From: Dokdonella_A ginsengisoli
Lineage (GTDB): Bacteria; Pseudomonadota; Gammaproteobacteria; Xanthomonadales; Rhodanobacteraceae
NCBI RefSeq assembly: GCF_042652785.1
Contig: NZ_JBHSHD010000016.1
Coordinates: 1-64,000, forward strand
DNA length: 64,000 nt
Direction of reading: 5' to 3'
Below the pieces are notes generated by a model. That model saw only the letters and a list, made by a program, of their open reading frames with translations, did not search any database and had not been told where the DNA came from. A program made the position numbers and the translations under genes. Of the stretch, positions 35,335 through 44,192 are shown one piece after another (position 1 is the stretch's first letter; each line of letters starts with the position of its first letter).

Positions 35335-35663
35335 TGCGCGTGCTTGGCCGATGCCGTCTGGCATCGGCCGTGCGCATCACCAGATGAGGCAGGGATGCCG
35401 AGTGGGAGGGTCCGCCAGGGACGGCCAGCCATGGATGGCGTAAGGGACGTACCAGGGATGGTTGCTCCAGACCCGGCCAAGCACCTTCGAGCCCCGATCT
35501 TCGCACTGCCCAATTTGCTTCCGGGCGCATTCTCCTTTCGCCCTCGCAGCCTCGCCTGCCCCCCAACGCGCACTCGCCAAACCGCAGCATTTCCCCCCAA
35601 CGAACGTTTGCTGCGCAGCATCCGAAACTGGTGCGCCGCGACACATTCTGCTAGCGTTGCGGA
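35335..35663. other. Intergenic region between phaB and phaR with a strong hairpin
   Basis: This gap of ~329 nt has a perfect 10-bp hairpin, GGCCGATGCC-GTCT-GGCATCGGCC, at 35346-35369, just after phaB, probably its terminator although no T-run follows. The next ~100 nt has repeated CAGGGA/GGATGG words (for example CCAGGGATGG) that look like a decayed intergenic repeat. No believable gene is seen on either strand. The phaR promoter should be in the last ~100 nt. Confidence 0.5.
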
Positions 35664-36164
35664 ATGGCCGAAATCCGCATCATCAAGAAGTACCCGAACC
35701 GGCGTCTCTACGACACCGAAATCTCCAGCTACATCACGCTGGAGGAAGTCCGCCAGCTGGTGCTGGACGACGAGGAGTTCGAGGTCCGCGACGCCAAGAC
35801 CGGCGAGAACCTGACCCGTTCGGTGCTGCTGCAGATCATCTCGGAGTACGAGGAACGCGGCCAGCCGATGTTCACCACCAAGCTGCTGTCGCAGATCATC
35901 CGCTTCTACGGGGATTCGCTGCAGGGCTTCATGGGCGGTTATCTGGAGCGCAGCCTGCAGATCTTCCTCGACCAGCAGCAGCAGTTCCGCAGCCAGCTGA
36001 GCAACATCCTCGGGCAGACGCCGTGGTCGATGCTCAACGACCTGACCGAGCGCAACATGGATCTGTGGAAGTCGCTGCAGCAGGGCTTCCTCACCAGCGC
36101 CGCGAACAGCGTGCGCAACGGCGCCTTCGATCCGTCGAAGACCAAGAAAGACCCCAAATCCTGA
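35664..36164 (+). CDS. phaR: Polyhydroxyalkanoate synthesis repressor PhaR
   Basis: A 166-aa protein. The N-terminal DNA- and PHB-binding domain is clear (IRIIKKYPNRRLYDTEISSY, then ITLEEVRQLVLDDEEFEV), followed by RSVLLQIISEYEERGQPMFT, and a helical C-terminal half rich in Gln. PhaR represses phasin and its own gene and is released when PHB granules form. It lies between the two phaB paralogues, so it probably regulates them or a phasin elsewhere. A short hairpin follows. Confidence 0.94.
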   Translation: MAEIRIIKKYPNRRLYDTEISSYITLEEVRQLVLDDEEFEVRDAKTGENLTRSVLLQIISEYEERGQPMFTTKLLSQIIRFYGDSLQGFMGGYLERSLQIFLDQQQQFRSQLSNILGQTPWSMLNDLTERNMDLWKSLQQGFLTSAANSVRNGAFDPSKTKKDPKS

Positions 36165-36170
36165 GTTTCG

Positions 36171-36189
36171 GGCCCGTGCCGTTCGGGCC
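36171..36189 (+). terminator. Short hairpin after phaR
   Basis: GGCCCG-N7-CGGGCC lies 6 nt after the phaR stop and is followed by TTG. It is a weak terminator candidate. Confidence 0.4.
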
Positions 36190-36285
36190 TTGACACGTTT
36201 CCGTCACGTTCCTAGCATCCCGCGCGCTGCGCCGCAGCAAATTTTGGCTGCGTCGATTGCCGCAGCGCACGAGCAGGAATCATCG

Positions 36286-37032
36286 ATGAGCAAGCGTATC
36301 GCGATCGTCACCGGCGGAATCGGCGGACTCGGCACGGAAATTTGCAAATACCTCGCCCGCTCCGGGCGCTTCGTCGTCGCCGTCGACCTCGCCAGCCGCA
36401 CCGAGCGCGTCGAGCAGTTCCGCACGGAAATGGCCGAATTCGCCGACTCGGTCGTATTCGAGCCGCTCAACGTCGCCGACTTCCAGGCCTGCGCCGAACT
36501 CGTCGAGCGCATCACCAGGCAGCACGGCCCGGTGTCGATCTTGGTCAACGCGGCCGGCATCACGCGCGACACCAGCCTGCGCAAGATGGCCCCCGAGCAG
36601 TGGATCGACGTGCTCAAGGTCAACCTCGAAGGCGTGTTCAACATGTGCCGCCATGTCGTCGACGCCATGACCGCGCAGGGCTTCGGCCGCATCGTCAACA
36701 TCTCGTCGGTGAACGGCCAGACCGGCCAGTTCGGCCAGACCAACTACTCCGCCGCCAAGGCCGGCATGCACGGCTTCACGATGGCGCTCGCCCGCGAAGT
36801 CGCGCGCAAGGGCGTCACCGTCAACAGCGTCTCGCCGGGCTACTGCAAGACCGCCATGGTCATGGCCGTGCCGGAGGACATCCGCAACCAGATCGTCGCC
36901 GACATCCCGGTCGGCCGCCTCGGCGAACCGCACGAGATCGCGCGCGTCGTCGACTTCCTCTCCGCCGACGACGCCGGCTTCATCACCGGCGCGAACATCC
37001 CGGTGAACGGCGGGTATTTCATGAACTACTGA
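36286..37032 (+). CDS. Acetoacetyl-CoA reductase-like SDR, copy 2 (element insertion target)
   Basis: A 248-aa short-chain dehydrogenase, clearly paralogous to phaB copy 1 (NAAGITRDTSLRKM, NISSVNGQTGQFGQ, YSAAKAGMHGF, ending VNGGYFMNY). The start at 36286 has AGGAA ~8 nt upstream. Substrate specificity may differ from copy 1, because the N-terminal loop and 60-100 region diverge. Its last codons and stop lie inside the left attachment site: a near-copy of the same 21 bp recurs at 57653-57673. The element therefore entered at the gene's end and restored an intact reading frame; the gene's original downstream DNA now starts near 57667. Confidence 0.88.
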   Translation: MSKRIAIVTGGIGGLGTEICKYLARSGRFVVAVDLASRTERVEQFRTEMAEFADSVVFEPLNVADFQACAELVERITRQHGPVSILVNAAGITRDTSLRKMAPEQWIDVLKVNLEGVFNMCRHVVDAMTAQGFGRIVNISSVNGQTGQFGQTNYSAAKAGMHGFTMALAREVARKGVTVNSVSPGYCKTAMVMAVPEDIRNQIVADIPVGRLGEPHEIARVVDFLSADDAGFITGANIPVNGGYFMNY

Positions 37033-37035
37033 CGG
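37015..37035. other. attL: left attachment-site core in the 3' end of phaB copy 2
   Basis: This 21-bp stretch matches 57653-57673 at 18 of 21 positions; all three differences are C/T changes, two of them at silent Tyr codon positions. The longest identical block is TTCATGAACTA (37018-37028), which contains the palindrome TTCATGAA. This is what is expected for a tyrosine recombinase core placed in a gene's 3' end. Confidence 0.8.
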
Positions 37036-37095
37036 TAAACTCGGACACCGCAATGTGATGCGGTTTCTGAGACAGATACGTCATAGATTCGCGTT

Positions 37096-37120
37096 CTAGC
37101 TACCCAAGCAGCTACCCATT
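37096..37120. repeat. Left pair of integrase arm-type repeats
   Basis: Two copies of AGCTACCCA (37098-37106 and 37110-37118) with a 12-bp period lie ~65 nt inside the left core. The same pair with the same period is at 57513-57537. Repeats on both sides of the joined attP fit arm-type integrase binding sites. Confidence 0.7.
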
Positions 37121-37244
37121 CTTGTGCTGGTGGGCACCAATGCAGCCCTGCTTGGCTACGCCTCCGACCGCATAACAGCAAAAGTACGGCGGCGGCTCGA
37201 ATTCTTCCTTTCCAGCCAGAGGGGTGCGGCTGAAGCACCCTACG

Positions 37245-37661
37245 TCACGACGCCCTTCCGGTTTGGCCGCTCGCAGCGAACCCTTGCGCGATCCATCGAA
37301 TCGCCAACCATAGAAGGGTGCTCGGGAAGAGGAAGATTGCCAGCCATTTGGCCGCAAGCCCCCAACGCATCGACGCTTCCATTGCTGCCCAATCCTTGGT
37401 CTTTGCGAAGTAGCAGTTGCCACCGTGCTCCTTGAGCGCTCGAACGGAATCACTCATTGGCATATCGGGGTAAGGTTGCCCCAGCATCTCAAGGGTGTTC
37501 AGCGGCAACGTGGCGACATCCTCAGAGCACAGCTTTCTTATCGCTTCCGTGCGCATGCGCTCCGCAGTCGGGACGCGCTGCCACTGATCGAGCGCCAAGT
37601 AGCCGACGATTGCGCCCCAGCAGAGGCACCGAACAATCACAAGACGATTCCAGCCGGTCAT
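37245..37661 (-). CDS. Hypothetical membrane protein
   Basis: About 138 aa from the ATG at 37661, chosen for the GGGGAGGGG just upstream. Two hydrophobic stretches are seen: near the N-terminus (LVIVRCLCWGAIVGYLAL) and near the C-terminus (WLAIFLFPSTLLWLAIRWI), with a polar, Cys-containing loop between them that probably faces the periplasm. No family is recognised. It is the leftmost gene of the element, ~125 nt from the arm repeats and separate from the coupled operon by ~88 nt. Confidence 0.55.
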   Translation of the reverse strand: MTGWNRLVIVRCLCWGAIVGYLALDQWQRVPTAERMRTEAIRKLCSEDVATLPLNTLEMLGQPYPDMPMSDSVRALKEHGGNCYFAKTKDWAAMEASMRWGLAAKWLAIFLFPSTLLWLAIRWIAQGFAASGQTGRAS

Positions 37662-37748
37662 GGCCCCTCCCCTGCGCATCAGGCTATCGCACTTGGCTGG
37701 CCACCGCATGGGTACAAGGCTATGACCAATAGAATCCTTGATTGAGAT

Positions 37749-38063
37749 TCACCGGCCCTGCTGGGCGACTGCCAGCAGCTCCTCGTCGGTCATCTCCGCC
37801 GCGCTCAGTTCGCCACGGACTCTTGCATTGACGTCCGTCGTGGACAACCTGGGAGCGAAGTACGGAGCAGCTGCCTTCGCCGCATCCATACGCTCGGTGA
37901 AGGTTGGCTTGTAGCCGTCGATCTCTTCGCCTCGCGAGATCCGTAGCAGGTACTCGTGCGGAAGCTCGCCAGTCTTGGCGGCTTCCTCCCTGGCCTTCTT
38001 GGACATCTTGTTCACGCCGCCGAGCTTGCGGCCGGCGCCGTCTCTCTTTCCTCCACGCATCAT
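37749..38063 (-). CDS. Small phage-type protein (GGKRDGAGRK N-terminus)
   Basis: A 104-aa charged protein. The N-terminus GGKRDGAGRKLGGVNK is the basic motif seen in many small phage proteins near terminase or replication genes. The middle (LPHEYLLRISRGEEI, then RMDAAKAAAPYFAPRLS) matches a pattern repeatedly seen in phage-borne proteins of unknown function. It overlaps the upstream 669-aa gene by 4 nt (ATGA) and ends the coupled operon. It could be a DNA-binding packaging accessory such as a terminase small subunit, but no large subunit is present. Confidence 0.55.
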   Translation of the reverse strand: MMRGGKRDGAGRKLGGVNKMSKKAREEAAKTGELPHEYLLRISRGEEIDGYKPTFTERMDAAKAAAPYFAPRLSTTDVNARVRGELSAAEMTDEELLAVAQQGR

Positions 38064-40069
38064 TGAACTCCTTGATTACCGAACAATTGAGCGGCATCCG
38101 TCAGATCAGGATCACTTCCTCGTTCGGCCATGTTCGCCAAGACGGAAACCTGGGACGGCAATGCATGGACCGGGACGGTGGTCTGCCTCGCCAGCCATCG
38201 CACGAACGTGGGATTCGTCATCAGCCTTGCGCTGAGATTCGCCGCGGCCACGCCTGCGACTATGCCCGCTGCGGCTCCGTAATGCCCGCTGAGGAGCGCG
38301 GTGACGGCCGTTGCCGCAGTCGTCGCCTGCGTGGCTGCACCCGCCGTGCCGGCCGGATTGCGGAACACCATCGAACCGTCACGAACGTTGGACGTTGCCT
38401 TGGCTATTTGGTCCAAGTCGTTGCGAAAAGTCGGCCCCATCCGATCGAACAGGACTTGCTTCGCCGCTCCGCTGAGCTTGTTCCAGTTGGTCAGGAAGGA
38501 TTCCGTGCTGAAGGCGTCGCCGAGTTCGTTCTGGGCACTCGGGTTGGCGCTGCCAAGCCTGCGCACGACTGCACTCGTGACGATCTTGGCCTCCTCGGGC
38601 TTCAGGCTCTGCATGACGCCGTGCAGCGTGCTTGCGCCTTCACGAGTGCCGCTGAGCGCTGCCTGGAATACCTTCTCCGGACCGCCTGCACGATCCACGA
38701 CCGCCTCGACGCGCTCTAGTCGATCCATGCCGGCGCGGTAGTAGTTCTCCGCACGATTCGTGGCAGCGAATGCCTTGGGATCTCGCGCTGCCTGGTTGCG
38801 GATGTCCTGTGACAGCGCTCCGTAGAGCTGCTTCAGTTCGCCTCGTGGTACATCGGAGACGAGTCCCGCATTGGCGATCATCTCGCCAACCCGCGTGCGA
38901 AGCTGCTTCACGGCTTCATAGGGGAGCTGGCCGGACTGTCCACCTGCGGCCAGGGCAGACTTCATATCCTCGTCCAGGGCATTCCCGATCGCTGACAACT
39001 TCGGATTCGCCAGGAGAGCGCTGGTGGCCTCCGCTCCCTTCGTCGGTGTCGAGACACGCGCGAAGAACGACTGTGTCGCCCGCAGAGGAACCTGGGTGTC
39101 TCCGGGCATGAACTGGTCGACCCTATCGTACAGATCGCGTGCTTGTGACTTGAACCGCTCCACGAATCCACCGGGACCGGCAATCCCTCGCTCGATCGCT
39201 CGACCCGCTGCGGCCGGGTTGGCGTTGACCGCAAGCCCATCTGCATTCGCCCTTACCGCATCGCCAATCTGGTCGGCCTGCTTGCCGGCGAACTTGGCCA
39301 TGACTCCAGCGGACCCGGGAACACGGGCCAGGAGGGATTCCAAGGCTTGCGCAGTACGCCCTTCGGTCGCCTGTCCCACGGTCGGCGTGGTGCCTGCGGT
39401 CTGGAAGGCATCGATGGTTGACTGCATCGCCTGCCGGCTTTGCTCACCGCCACGCACAGCTCCGCGCAGTGCAGCACCGCCAGCGGCTGCGGCTACTGAA
39501 GGACCCAGACCTCCAGCCAGGGCAGCCAACGTTTGTTCGCCTTCCGTCGCGCCCCGAGCCTTGGCGATCTCCTGAGCTGCGGATCCCGTCAGAGTGCTGG
39601 CCGCCTGCGATAAGGGCTGCGCCGCCATCTGCGGAGCGCCAGCGGCAAGGCCACCGCCCATCATGAGTCCCGTCCCGACGAGCGCGCGCGAAGCGTTCCC
39701 AATGCCTTCCTCCAGGGAACCCTCCGGCTTCGGCAGTCCGATCCAGTCCGCGAGCTGAGAAGCCGACTCACCCGTCCGCTGGTAGCGAGGCGCTTCCCCT
39801 GTCACCAGCGACGACAGATCGTGGTTCCGTGGGGCGAGATAGTCGATGGTCTGGCCGATAGGGTCAGCCGCGATACCAAGTAGATTGCCAGCGCCCTCGA
39901 TCGCGTAACGTCCAGCAAGCCCGGCCTGTCGACCAATCTGCTGCAGCATTCCCGGCTCTTCGGGGGCAGCACCAATCAACCCTCGACGGCGCGCCTCCGC
40001 GAGCATGTCCTGTTGTGCGGGCGGGAGAATTCCGCGTCGCTCTGCCTCTAGAAGTAGTTCTGCATTCAT
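38060..40069 (-). CDS. Phage internal virion / DNA-ejection-like protein (669 aa)
   Basis: A 669-aa protein with an N-terminal short-repeat helix (LLLEAERRGILPPAQ, MLAEARRRGLIG), long Ala/Gly-rich helical stretches with amphipathic and hydrophobic parts, and late motifs RRLGSANPSAQNELGDAFS and NWNKLSGAAKQVLFDRMG. These resemble large DNA-transfer or internal virion proteins of podovirus-like phages. There is no signal peptide. Hydrophobic helices around residues 135-200 and 580-620 fit a channel former. ATGA overlaps on both sides tie it to its neighbours. The phage assignment is from pattern memory and not certain. Confidence 0.5.
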   Translation of the reverse strand: MNAELLLEAERRGILPPAQQDMLAEARRRGLIGAAPEEPGMLQQIGRQAGLAGRYAIEGAGNLLGIAADPIGQTIDYLAPRNHDLSSLVTGEAPRYQRTGESASQLADWIGLPKPEGSLEEGIGNASRALVGTGLMMGGGLAAGAPQMAAQPLSQAASTLTGSAAQEIAKARGATEGEQTLAALAGGLGPSVAAAAGGAALRGAVRGGEQSRQAMQSTIDAFQTAGTTPTVGQATEGRTAQALESLLARVPGSAGVMAKFAGKQADQIGDAVRANADGLAVNANPAAAGRAIERGIAGPGGFVERFKSQARDLYDRVDQFMPGDTQVPLRATQSFFARVSTPTKGAEATSALLANPKLSAIGNALDEDMKSALAAGGQSGQLPYEAVKQLRTRVGEMIANAGLVSDVPRGELKQLYGALSQDIRNQAARDPKAFAATNRAENYYRAGMDRLERVEAVVDRAGGPEKVFQAALSGTREGASTLHGVMQSLKPEEAKIVTSAVVRRLGSANPSAQNELGDAFSTESFLTNWNKLSGAAKQVLFDRMGPTFRNDLDQIAKATSNVRDGSMVFRNPAGTAGAATQATTAATAVTALLSGHYGAAAGIVAGVAAANLSARLMTNPTFVRWLARQTTVPVHALPSQVSVLANMAERGSDPDLTDAAQLFGNQGVQ

Positions 40070-41148
40070 GGGCCCAACCCCAATGCGGCTCGAATCTCCG
40101 CGTCAGTCATGTCCTTCGGAGCCTTCATCGCTTGAGAGGCAGACGTAGCCTCCGCCGGCCTGGTCGGAGCACTCGGCACATAGCCGGCAAGCGTCCTGTT
40201 CTTGTTTACGTAGTCCTGCGCGCGCTGGTATTCGTCGATGTCGAACTTCGACGCCGTGCGCATGATGTTCAGGAGGCGGGCGTTGGCACGAGGGTCATTG
40301 CCGAAGCCGGGCATTCCCTTTTCGATGAACTCGCGGTCCGCATTCGAGATCCCGGAACCCGTGCCAAGCTGCTTCACTCGCTCCAGGACTGCCGGCTGGA
40401 TAGCGCCCTTGAGCGACTGGAGGTCGGCACCCGCCTGCGTTCCGAAGTATTGGCCCGCCATCGCCATGGCTTCGGGAATCTTGCCCGTCTGGGTGTTGCT
40501 CAGGATCTGCTCGATGACGTCCGCCTGCTTGAGCGTGTTGTTGGCGGCGATGGCTCGGTCGCGCCACTTCACGAACTCGCCCGCATCCTTCTCCCCGAGC
40601 GCCTTCTGGAAGGCGTTCTCGTTCGCCATGTTGATGCTGGTCACAGCTCTGCCTGCATGCGCCTTTTGCAGCATGAAGTTCTGCGCTTCCTGGTTCGGCG
40701 TGAACTTCATGTTCAACGGATCAACGAAGCCGCCCGACGACGAGTCGTACTTCACCTCTGGGAAGTCTCGTTTCGCTTGCGCCTCGGACTGCGCCTTGCT
40801 ACGAGCGACGGTCGTATCCTTGAGTATCTCCTGCTGCATCTTGCGCTGATCGTCTTCGAGCTGACGCTGCCGTTGTGCTGCGGCCGACTTGTTCTGCTGA
40901 TCGAAGTACCGACGAAACCAGTCCGAGACTTTCCCCTCGTCCTCGTTCTGCATCATGTGGCCGCGAATCATCGACGCTGCACCAGCGAGCAAGCCGGCGG
41001 TCCCAGAGTTTGGAATGTAGGTGGAGTTCATCAGCGCCTGCGCGAGTGCTTGACGCTGTTGGAGCTTCTGCTGATCCGCGTACAGGTCGGCTAGGCCAGA
41101 CGGATCAGTTGAGAACTCGTAGAGATTGGTCGGAATGTTCTGCTGCAT
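40066..41148 (-). CDS. Phage virion/ejection-like protein (360 aa)
   Basis: About 360 aa from the ATG at 41148, with GGAGAG ~6 nt upstream. The N-terminal part is Gln-rich and coiled (LYADQQKLQQRQALAQALM), then a hydrophobic GTAGLLAGAASMIRG, a basic-acidic coil, and a C-terminal helical part with GTGSGISNADREFIEKGMPG and RANARLLNIM. The last motifs occur in phage-encoded structural or injection proteins. It overlaps the next gene by 4 nt and starts inside the 3' end of the 76-aa gene (44-nt overlap). Confidence 0.5.
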   Translation of the reverse strand: MQQNIPTNLYEFSTDPSGLADLYADQQKLQQRQALAQALMNSTYIPNSGTAGLLAGAASMIRGHMMQNEDEGKVSDWFRRYFDQQNKSAAAQRQRQLEDDQRKMQQEILKDTTVARSKAQSEAQAKRDFPEVKYDSSSGGFVDPLNMKFTPNQEAQNFMLQKAHAGRAVTSINMANENAFQKALGEKDAGEFVKWRDRAIAANNTLKQADVIEQILSNTQTGKIPEAMAMAGQYFGTQAGADLQSLKGAIQPAVLERVKQLGTGSGISNADREFIEKGMPGFGNDPRANARLLNIMRTASKFDIDEYQRAQDYVNKNRTLAGYVPSAPTRPAEATSASQAMKAPKDMTDAEIRAALGLGP

Positions 41149-41335
41149 GGGTTTCTCTCTCCGTCTTAAGCTTGGCAATGCAGGTATTGATGACGTCTAG
41201 CTGTAGGGTCAGTAGTTGCATGTAGAACAGAACGCGTTGCTGGGGATCACCGATGTCCTCGCCCATGATTGCGGCGTGCGAGACGTCGAGAACCCCCTGG
41301 AGCTGCGCCTCGACCTCTTCGAGAAGTGCGCTCAT
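41105..41335 (-). CDS. Small hypothetical protein in the element operon
   Basis: A 76-aa helical, acidic protein starting SALLEEVEAQLQGVLDV, with the ATG at 41335 preceded by AGAGG. It overlaps the upstream TubC-docking gene by 4 nt and the downstream 360-aa gene by 44 nt. No family is recognised; the length and heptad-like pattern suggest a small coiled-coil protein. Confidence 0.55.
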   Translation of the reverse strand: MSALLEEVEAQLQGVLDVSHAAIMGEDIGDPQQRVLFYMQLLTLQLDVINTCIAKLKTERETHAAEHSDQSLRVLN

Positions 41336-41979
41336 GTTGGTCCTCTCGGATTGAACTCCGCGCATTGGCGCTTGGCATGGGGATAGGCAGGAACATTCGC
41401 TTCCACGCCCTTGCCGCAGGTGCCTAGGCCACCGGCAGGGTTGATGGAATCTCGGACAAAGAAGATGCACTCAGCACAAGTCACCGGGGGCCGAGGGATA
41501 CCTCGGCCTTGCCGCTGACACGAGCACCACGGACAACCGAGAACTATGGGCCAACCCGAGATGATGGGCGCATGCGCCGCGACCTCGGGAGCCAACCAAA
41601 CGGGGCCGCACTTACGGCAGAGCGCCGGGGCGGTTTCACCAGCGGGACACTTTCCCTGCGCGCGCAGATGGGTATCCCTCAACGCCAGAACGAATGCCCT
41701 GCGGGCGCGCTCTGGCAACAGTTCGCAATCGAGCACGTCCGCATCTGGAAGCGTATCGATCAGCGAGGTGTCGACGACCTCGACCTCAGCGATATGCCGC
41801 AGGCGACTGCGAAGTTCCGATAGTCGGATGCTCACGATCAAGGCGGGCTTGCTCACCCGAATGCGTTCCGTGAGTTCCGGTGTCAGCGTGCCGCTTGGTG
41901 CTGCCACTTTCAAATGATTCTCAACGACCGCGAGGCGGATCCCGTGGTCGTTGAGTTCCCGAAGAGTGACCGCGCTCAT
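41332..41979 (-). CDS. TubC N-terminal docking-like / Cys-rich protein
   Basis: About 215 aa. The first ~50 residues (LRELNDHGIRLAVVENHLKV then LTPELTERIRVSKPALI) match the TubC docking-domain fold that mobile elements often carry next to primase or helicase genes. The C-terminal half has many Cys in pairs (CRKCG, CPWCSC, CAEC, late Cys), probably zinc sites. ATGA overlaps join it to the RepA-like gene upstream and the 76-aa gene downstream. A replication-accessory role is inferred from position. Confidence 0.6.
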   Translation of the reverse strand: MSAVTLRELNDHGIRLAVVENHLKVAAPSGTLTPELTERIRVSKPALIVSIRLSELRSRLRHIAEVEVVDTSLIDTLPDADVLDCELLPERARRAFVLALRDTHLRAQGKCPAGETAPALCRKCGPVWLAPEVAAHAPIISGWPIVLGCPWCSCQRQGRGIPRPPVTCAECIFFVRDSINPAGGLGTCGKGVEANVPAYPHAKRQCAEFNPRGPT

Positions 41980-43283
41980 AGCGTCACTTCCTCGATAGGC
42001 AAAACCGCAACACCGCATGCCATAAATTCTTGCGGTGTTGCGGCCTTGGAAGCCTCTGGAACCCGCGCCACCATTGGCAATTCCGCAAGGCCGCAAGATT
42101 CTGTGGTGAGGCTTGCGGCCTTGGTGTTTGCGGTGTTGCTGGTAGGAAGCCGCCAGACCCAATACCCACCGCCAGAGTTTCCGGAGCTGATGCGCTCTGC
42201 GATCACGCCGAGATCACGCTTGGCGGTTTCGATTGTTCGCCAAGAGGCGCCAGCGCCATTGGCTTCGGCCTTGAGCTTCTTCACTGGCACTTCGCCACGG
42301 CTAAGCTCGGTTCGGAGCCACTCTGCTGCCTCATTGCGCGGACCGCCATCGATCTCCTCGAAGTCACCGAGTAGCTCCCGCGCGGTCCCATCCAATGCAG
42401 CCCCCCAGCGAACAACAGAGGCCGAAATGCCCGGTTCAACCTCGACTTGCTCAAGTTCGTAGGCGAACCCACCGCCATCGGGGCCGATGTTCGACTTGGC
42501 ACGTGCGAACAATCGTGCAGGGCCTTCTTCTTCGTCGCTGCGTTTCGCCGCAACCATGACAACTCGGGCAACCGCACCAAACGCGATGCTTCCCGTAACA
42601 CGCTCGACCGGATCGCGACCACTTGACCCCTTCGAAAAGTGGGAAATGCCTATCACAGCAGCGCCAAGGCGATCTGCCATGTTCACAAGTGGCTGAAGAC
42701 CGCGCCGAACCTCGGTGTTCTTGTGGGAATCGCCACCGACCGCTGTTACTACCGGATCGACAATGATCAGTGCCACGTCGCCGATACGCAGTACCTCCAG
42801 CTCAAGAGCCGGAAGATCATTGGCTGGGTCGAAGGGTCTGACCTCATTGCCGACCTTCGTATCGCCGATGAAAAACACGCGTGACAAGTCGGCACCGGCA
42901 GCATGAAGACGAGGAACCAGCGTATCCGCTACGTCGTCCTCGCCGGACCAGATGACTACATTGCCGCGTTTTGCCCGCGCTCCGCACGGCCAATAACCAC
43001 CACTAGAAATGGTGGCGGCAAACGACATAGTTATCGTCGTCTTGGCAACACCAGGAGGGCCGGCGATTACATGAAACTTGCCTCGCGCGAAATAGCCGCG
43101 CCAAACCCAATCCATGGGGACACACTTGATAGAGGTAGCTGGAATGATCTCGATGACTGCTTGGGCTTCTTCCTGTTTTCCGGCGAACGAAAACTCTCGC
43201 CGATCAGTGAGCCTTTGCACAGTCGCGAGCTCGCGCTCTGCCTGCTCATCAAGATTTGCGAACCTTTTCTCAGCTGCGCGCAT
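41976..43283 (-). CDS. RepA-like AAA/RecA-fold replicative helicase
   Basis: About 435 aa from the ATG at 43283, with GAGG ~7 nt upstream. The Walker A loop is GPPGVAKTT (residues 75-83), Walker B is VALIIVDPVV, and the GISHFSKGSSG and GSIAFGAVARVV segments match the RSF1010 RepA / phage helicase group. Motor proteins of this group unwind DNA as hexamers at plasmid or phage origins. The C-terminal ~120 residues include a winged-helix-like stretch (VPVKKLKAEANGAGASWRTI). It overlaps the primase-like gene by 14 nt. It probably drives replication of the excised element. Confidence 0.82.
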   Translation of the reverse strand: MRAAEKRFANLDEQAERELATVQRLTDRREFSFAGKQEEAQAVIEIIPATSIKCVPMDWVWRGYFARGKFHVIAGPPGVAKTTITMSFAATISSGGYWPCGARAKRGNVVIWSGEDDVADTLVPRLHAAGADLSRVFFIGDTKVGNEVRPFDPANDLPALELEVLRIGDVALIIVDPVVTAVGGDSHKNTEVRRGLQPLVNMADRLGAAVIGISHFSKGSSGRDPVERVTGSIAFGAVARVVMVAAKRSDEEEGPARLFARAKSNIGPDGGGFAYELEQVEVEPGISASVVRWGAALDGTARELLGDFEEIDGGPRNEAAEWLRTELSRGEVPVKKLKAEANGAGASWRTIETAKRDLGVIAERISSGNSGGGYWVWRLPTSNTANTKAASLTTESCGLAELPMVARVPEASKAATPQEFMACGVAVLPIEEVTL

Positions 43284-43752
43284 TGAGCACCTCGCGCGCG
43301 TCATGGATCCGTTGGCAAGCAATACTGAGTCGCGCCTGGTCATCGGCCGCGAGCGGTTCGCCTCTCTCCGGATAGGCCGCTGCGCACAGGACAACAGTCG
43401 CTTCGCGATCGAGAACTCCGAGAGCCGCCGACCATCCTGCGATCTTGGCGTGCATTCGCATCTCGGAACGCTCAGACGGCGTCATGTCGCGCCTTTCGCA
43501 TTGTGGGTAGAGGGATGCCAAAGACAGTCCCATCGCCTCAAGAATGTCCCTCGCCGAGTCGCCACCGAAGTCGTGTAGTAGAACGGCGCCATCAGCACCG
43601 CGCGCCAGCGAAACCGAAGCGGTCCGATCCTCTCGGGTTGGAGCCTTGAACGTCGCGCGATTCGGCCCGAGGCGTCTTACTCCATTGGCATGCGACAGAA
43701 TCAGTTCGAACGGATCGCTATCTTGGATAACATTCGACGAAGCGGCTGTCAT
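43270..43752 (-). CDS. Primase-like protein without zinc cysteines
   Basis: About 160 aa from the ATG at 43752, which overlaps the CHC2 gene's stop (ATGA). The pattern DRTASVSLARGADGAVLLHDFGGDSARDILEAMGL resembles the CHC2 zinc-binding domain of primases (usual form: DR-x-P-S-L-S then LLHCFAGC), but the zinc cysteines are replaced (HDFGGD). The rest is helical. It lies between a CHC2 protein and the RepA-like helicase, so it is probably part of a split primase system. Function inferred. Confidence 0.6.
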   Translation of the reverse strand: MTAASSNVIQDSDPFELILSHANGVRRLGPNRATFKAPTREDRTASVSLARGADGAVLLHDFGGDSARDILEAMGLSLASLYPQCERRDMTPSERSEMRMHAKIAGWSAALGVLDREATVVLCAAAYPERGEPLAADDQARLSIACQRIHDAREVLNARS

Positions 43753-44192
43753 GCGCACCCCCGCACCAGGCGGATAACAGCCTCGGCGAACGACTGGCCG
43801 AGCCGGCGCATTTCGAATCCAATGAGATCCCCGCCGACGCCGCAGTGCGAACAGCGGAATCCGCCCCGCGTTTCCGTCAGTTGGACGCTAAGGCTGCTGT
43901 TCGTGTCAGCATGAAACGGGCACGGGCCAACAGCCCAGCCGCTCGCGCTGGGCTTGCTGAGCCCCGCGATGTGGGCGCGGTAGTAGACGCTCGGGTGAAG
44001 CAACCGATCGCGCCAGCTCTTCGGTAACGAACGCGTAGCGTGTTCGTTGTTGTGAGATGCTCGGGGCTCGTCACCACACAGTGCGCGATAGCCGTCGAGT
44101 GCGCTAGAATTGCGGATACGATCGATGTGGTTAGTGGCCTCGGGCAGCGTGCTACCGCTACCGGGGCCAAATCGTTTCTGAGGCGTGTTCAT
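43749..44192 (-). CDS. CHC2 zinc-finger primase-domain protein
   Basis: About 147 aa from the ATG at 44192. The zinc-ribbon motif is CPFHADTNSSLSV...GGFRCSHCGVGGDLIGFEM, with Cys91, His94, Cys114 and Cys117. This is the DNA-binding CHC2 module found at the start of DnaG-type primases. No Toprim or polymerase part follows, so it is a stand-alone module or one piece of a split primase. ATGA overlaps on both sides tie it to the AlpA-like regulator and the next gene. Confidence 0.8.
   Translation of the reverse strand: MNTPQKRFGPGSGSTLPEATNHIDRIRNSSALDGYRALCGDEPRASHNNEHATRSLPKSWRDRLLHPSVYYRAHIAGLSKPSASGWAVGPCPFHADTNSSLSVQLTETRGGFRCSHCGVGGDLIGFEMRRLGQSFAEAVIRLVRGCA

Noticed and set aside
35344..35814. 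Open frames on both strands in the phaB-phaR gap
   Set aside because: Composition is Cys/Arg/Pro-rich and no start has a ribosome-binding site; the repeats and a hairpin explain the sequence.
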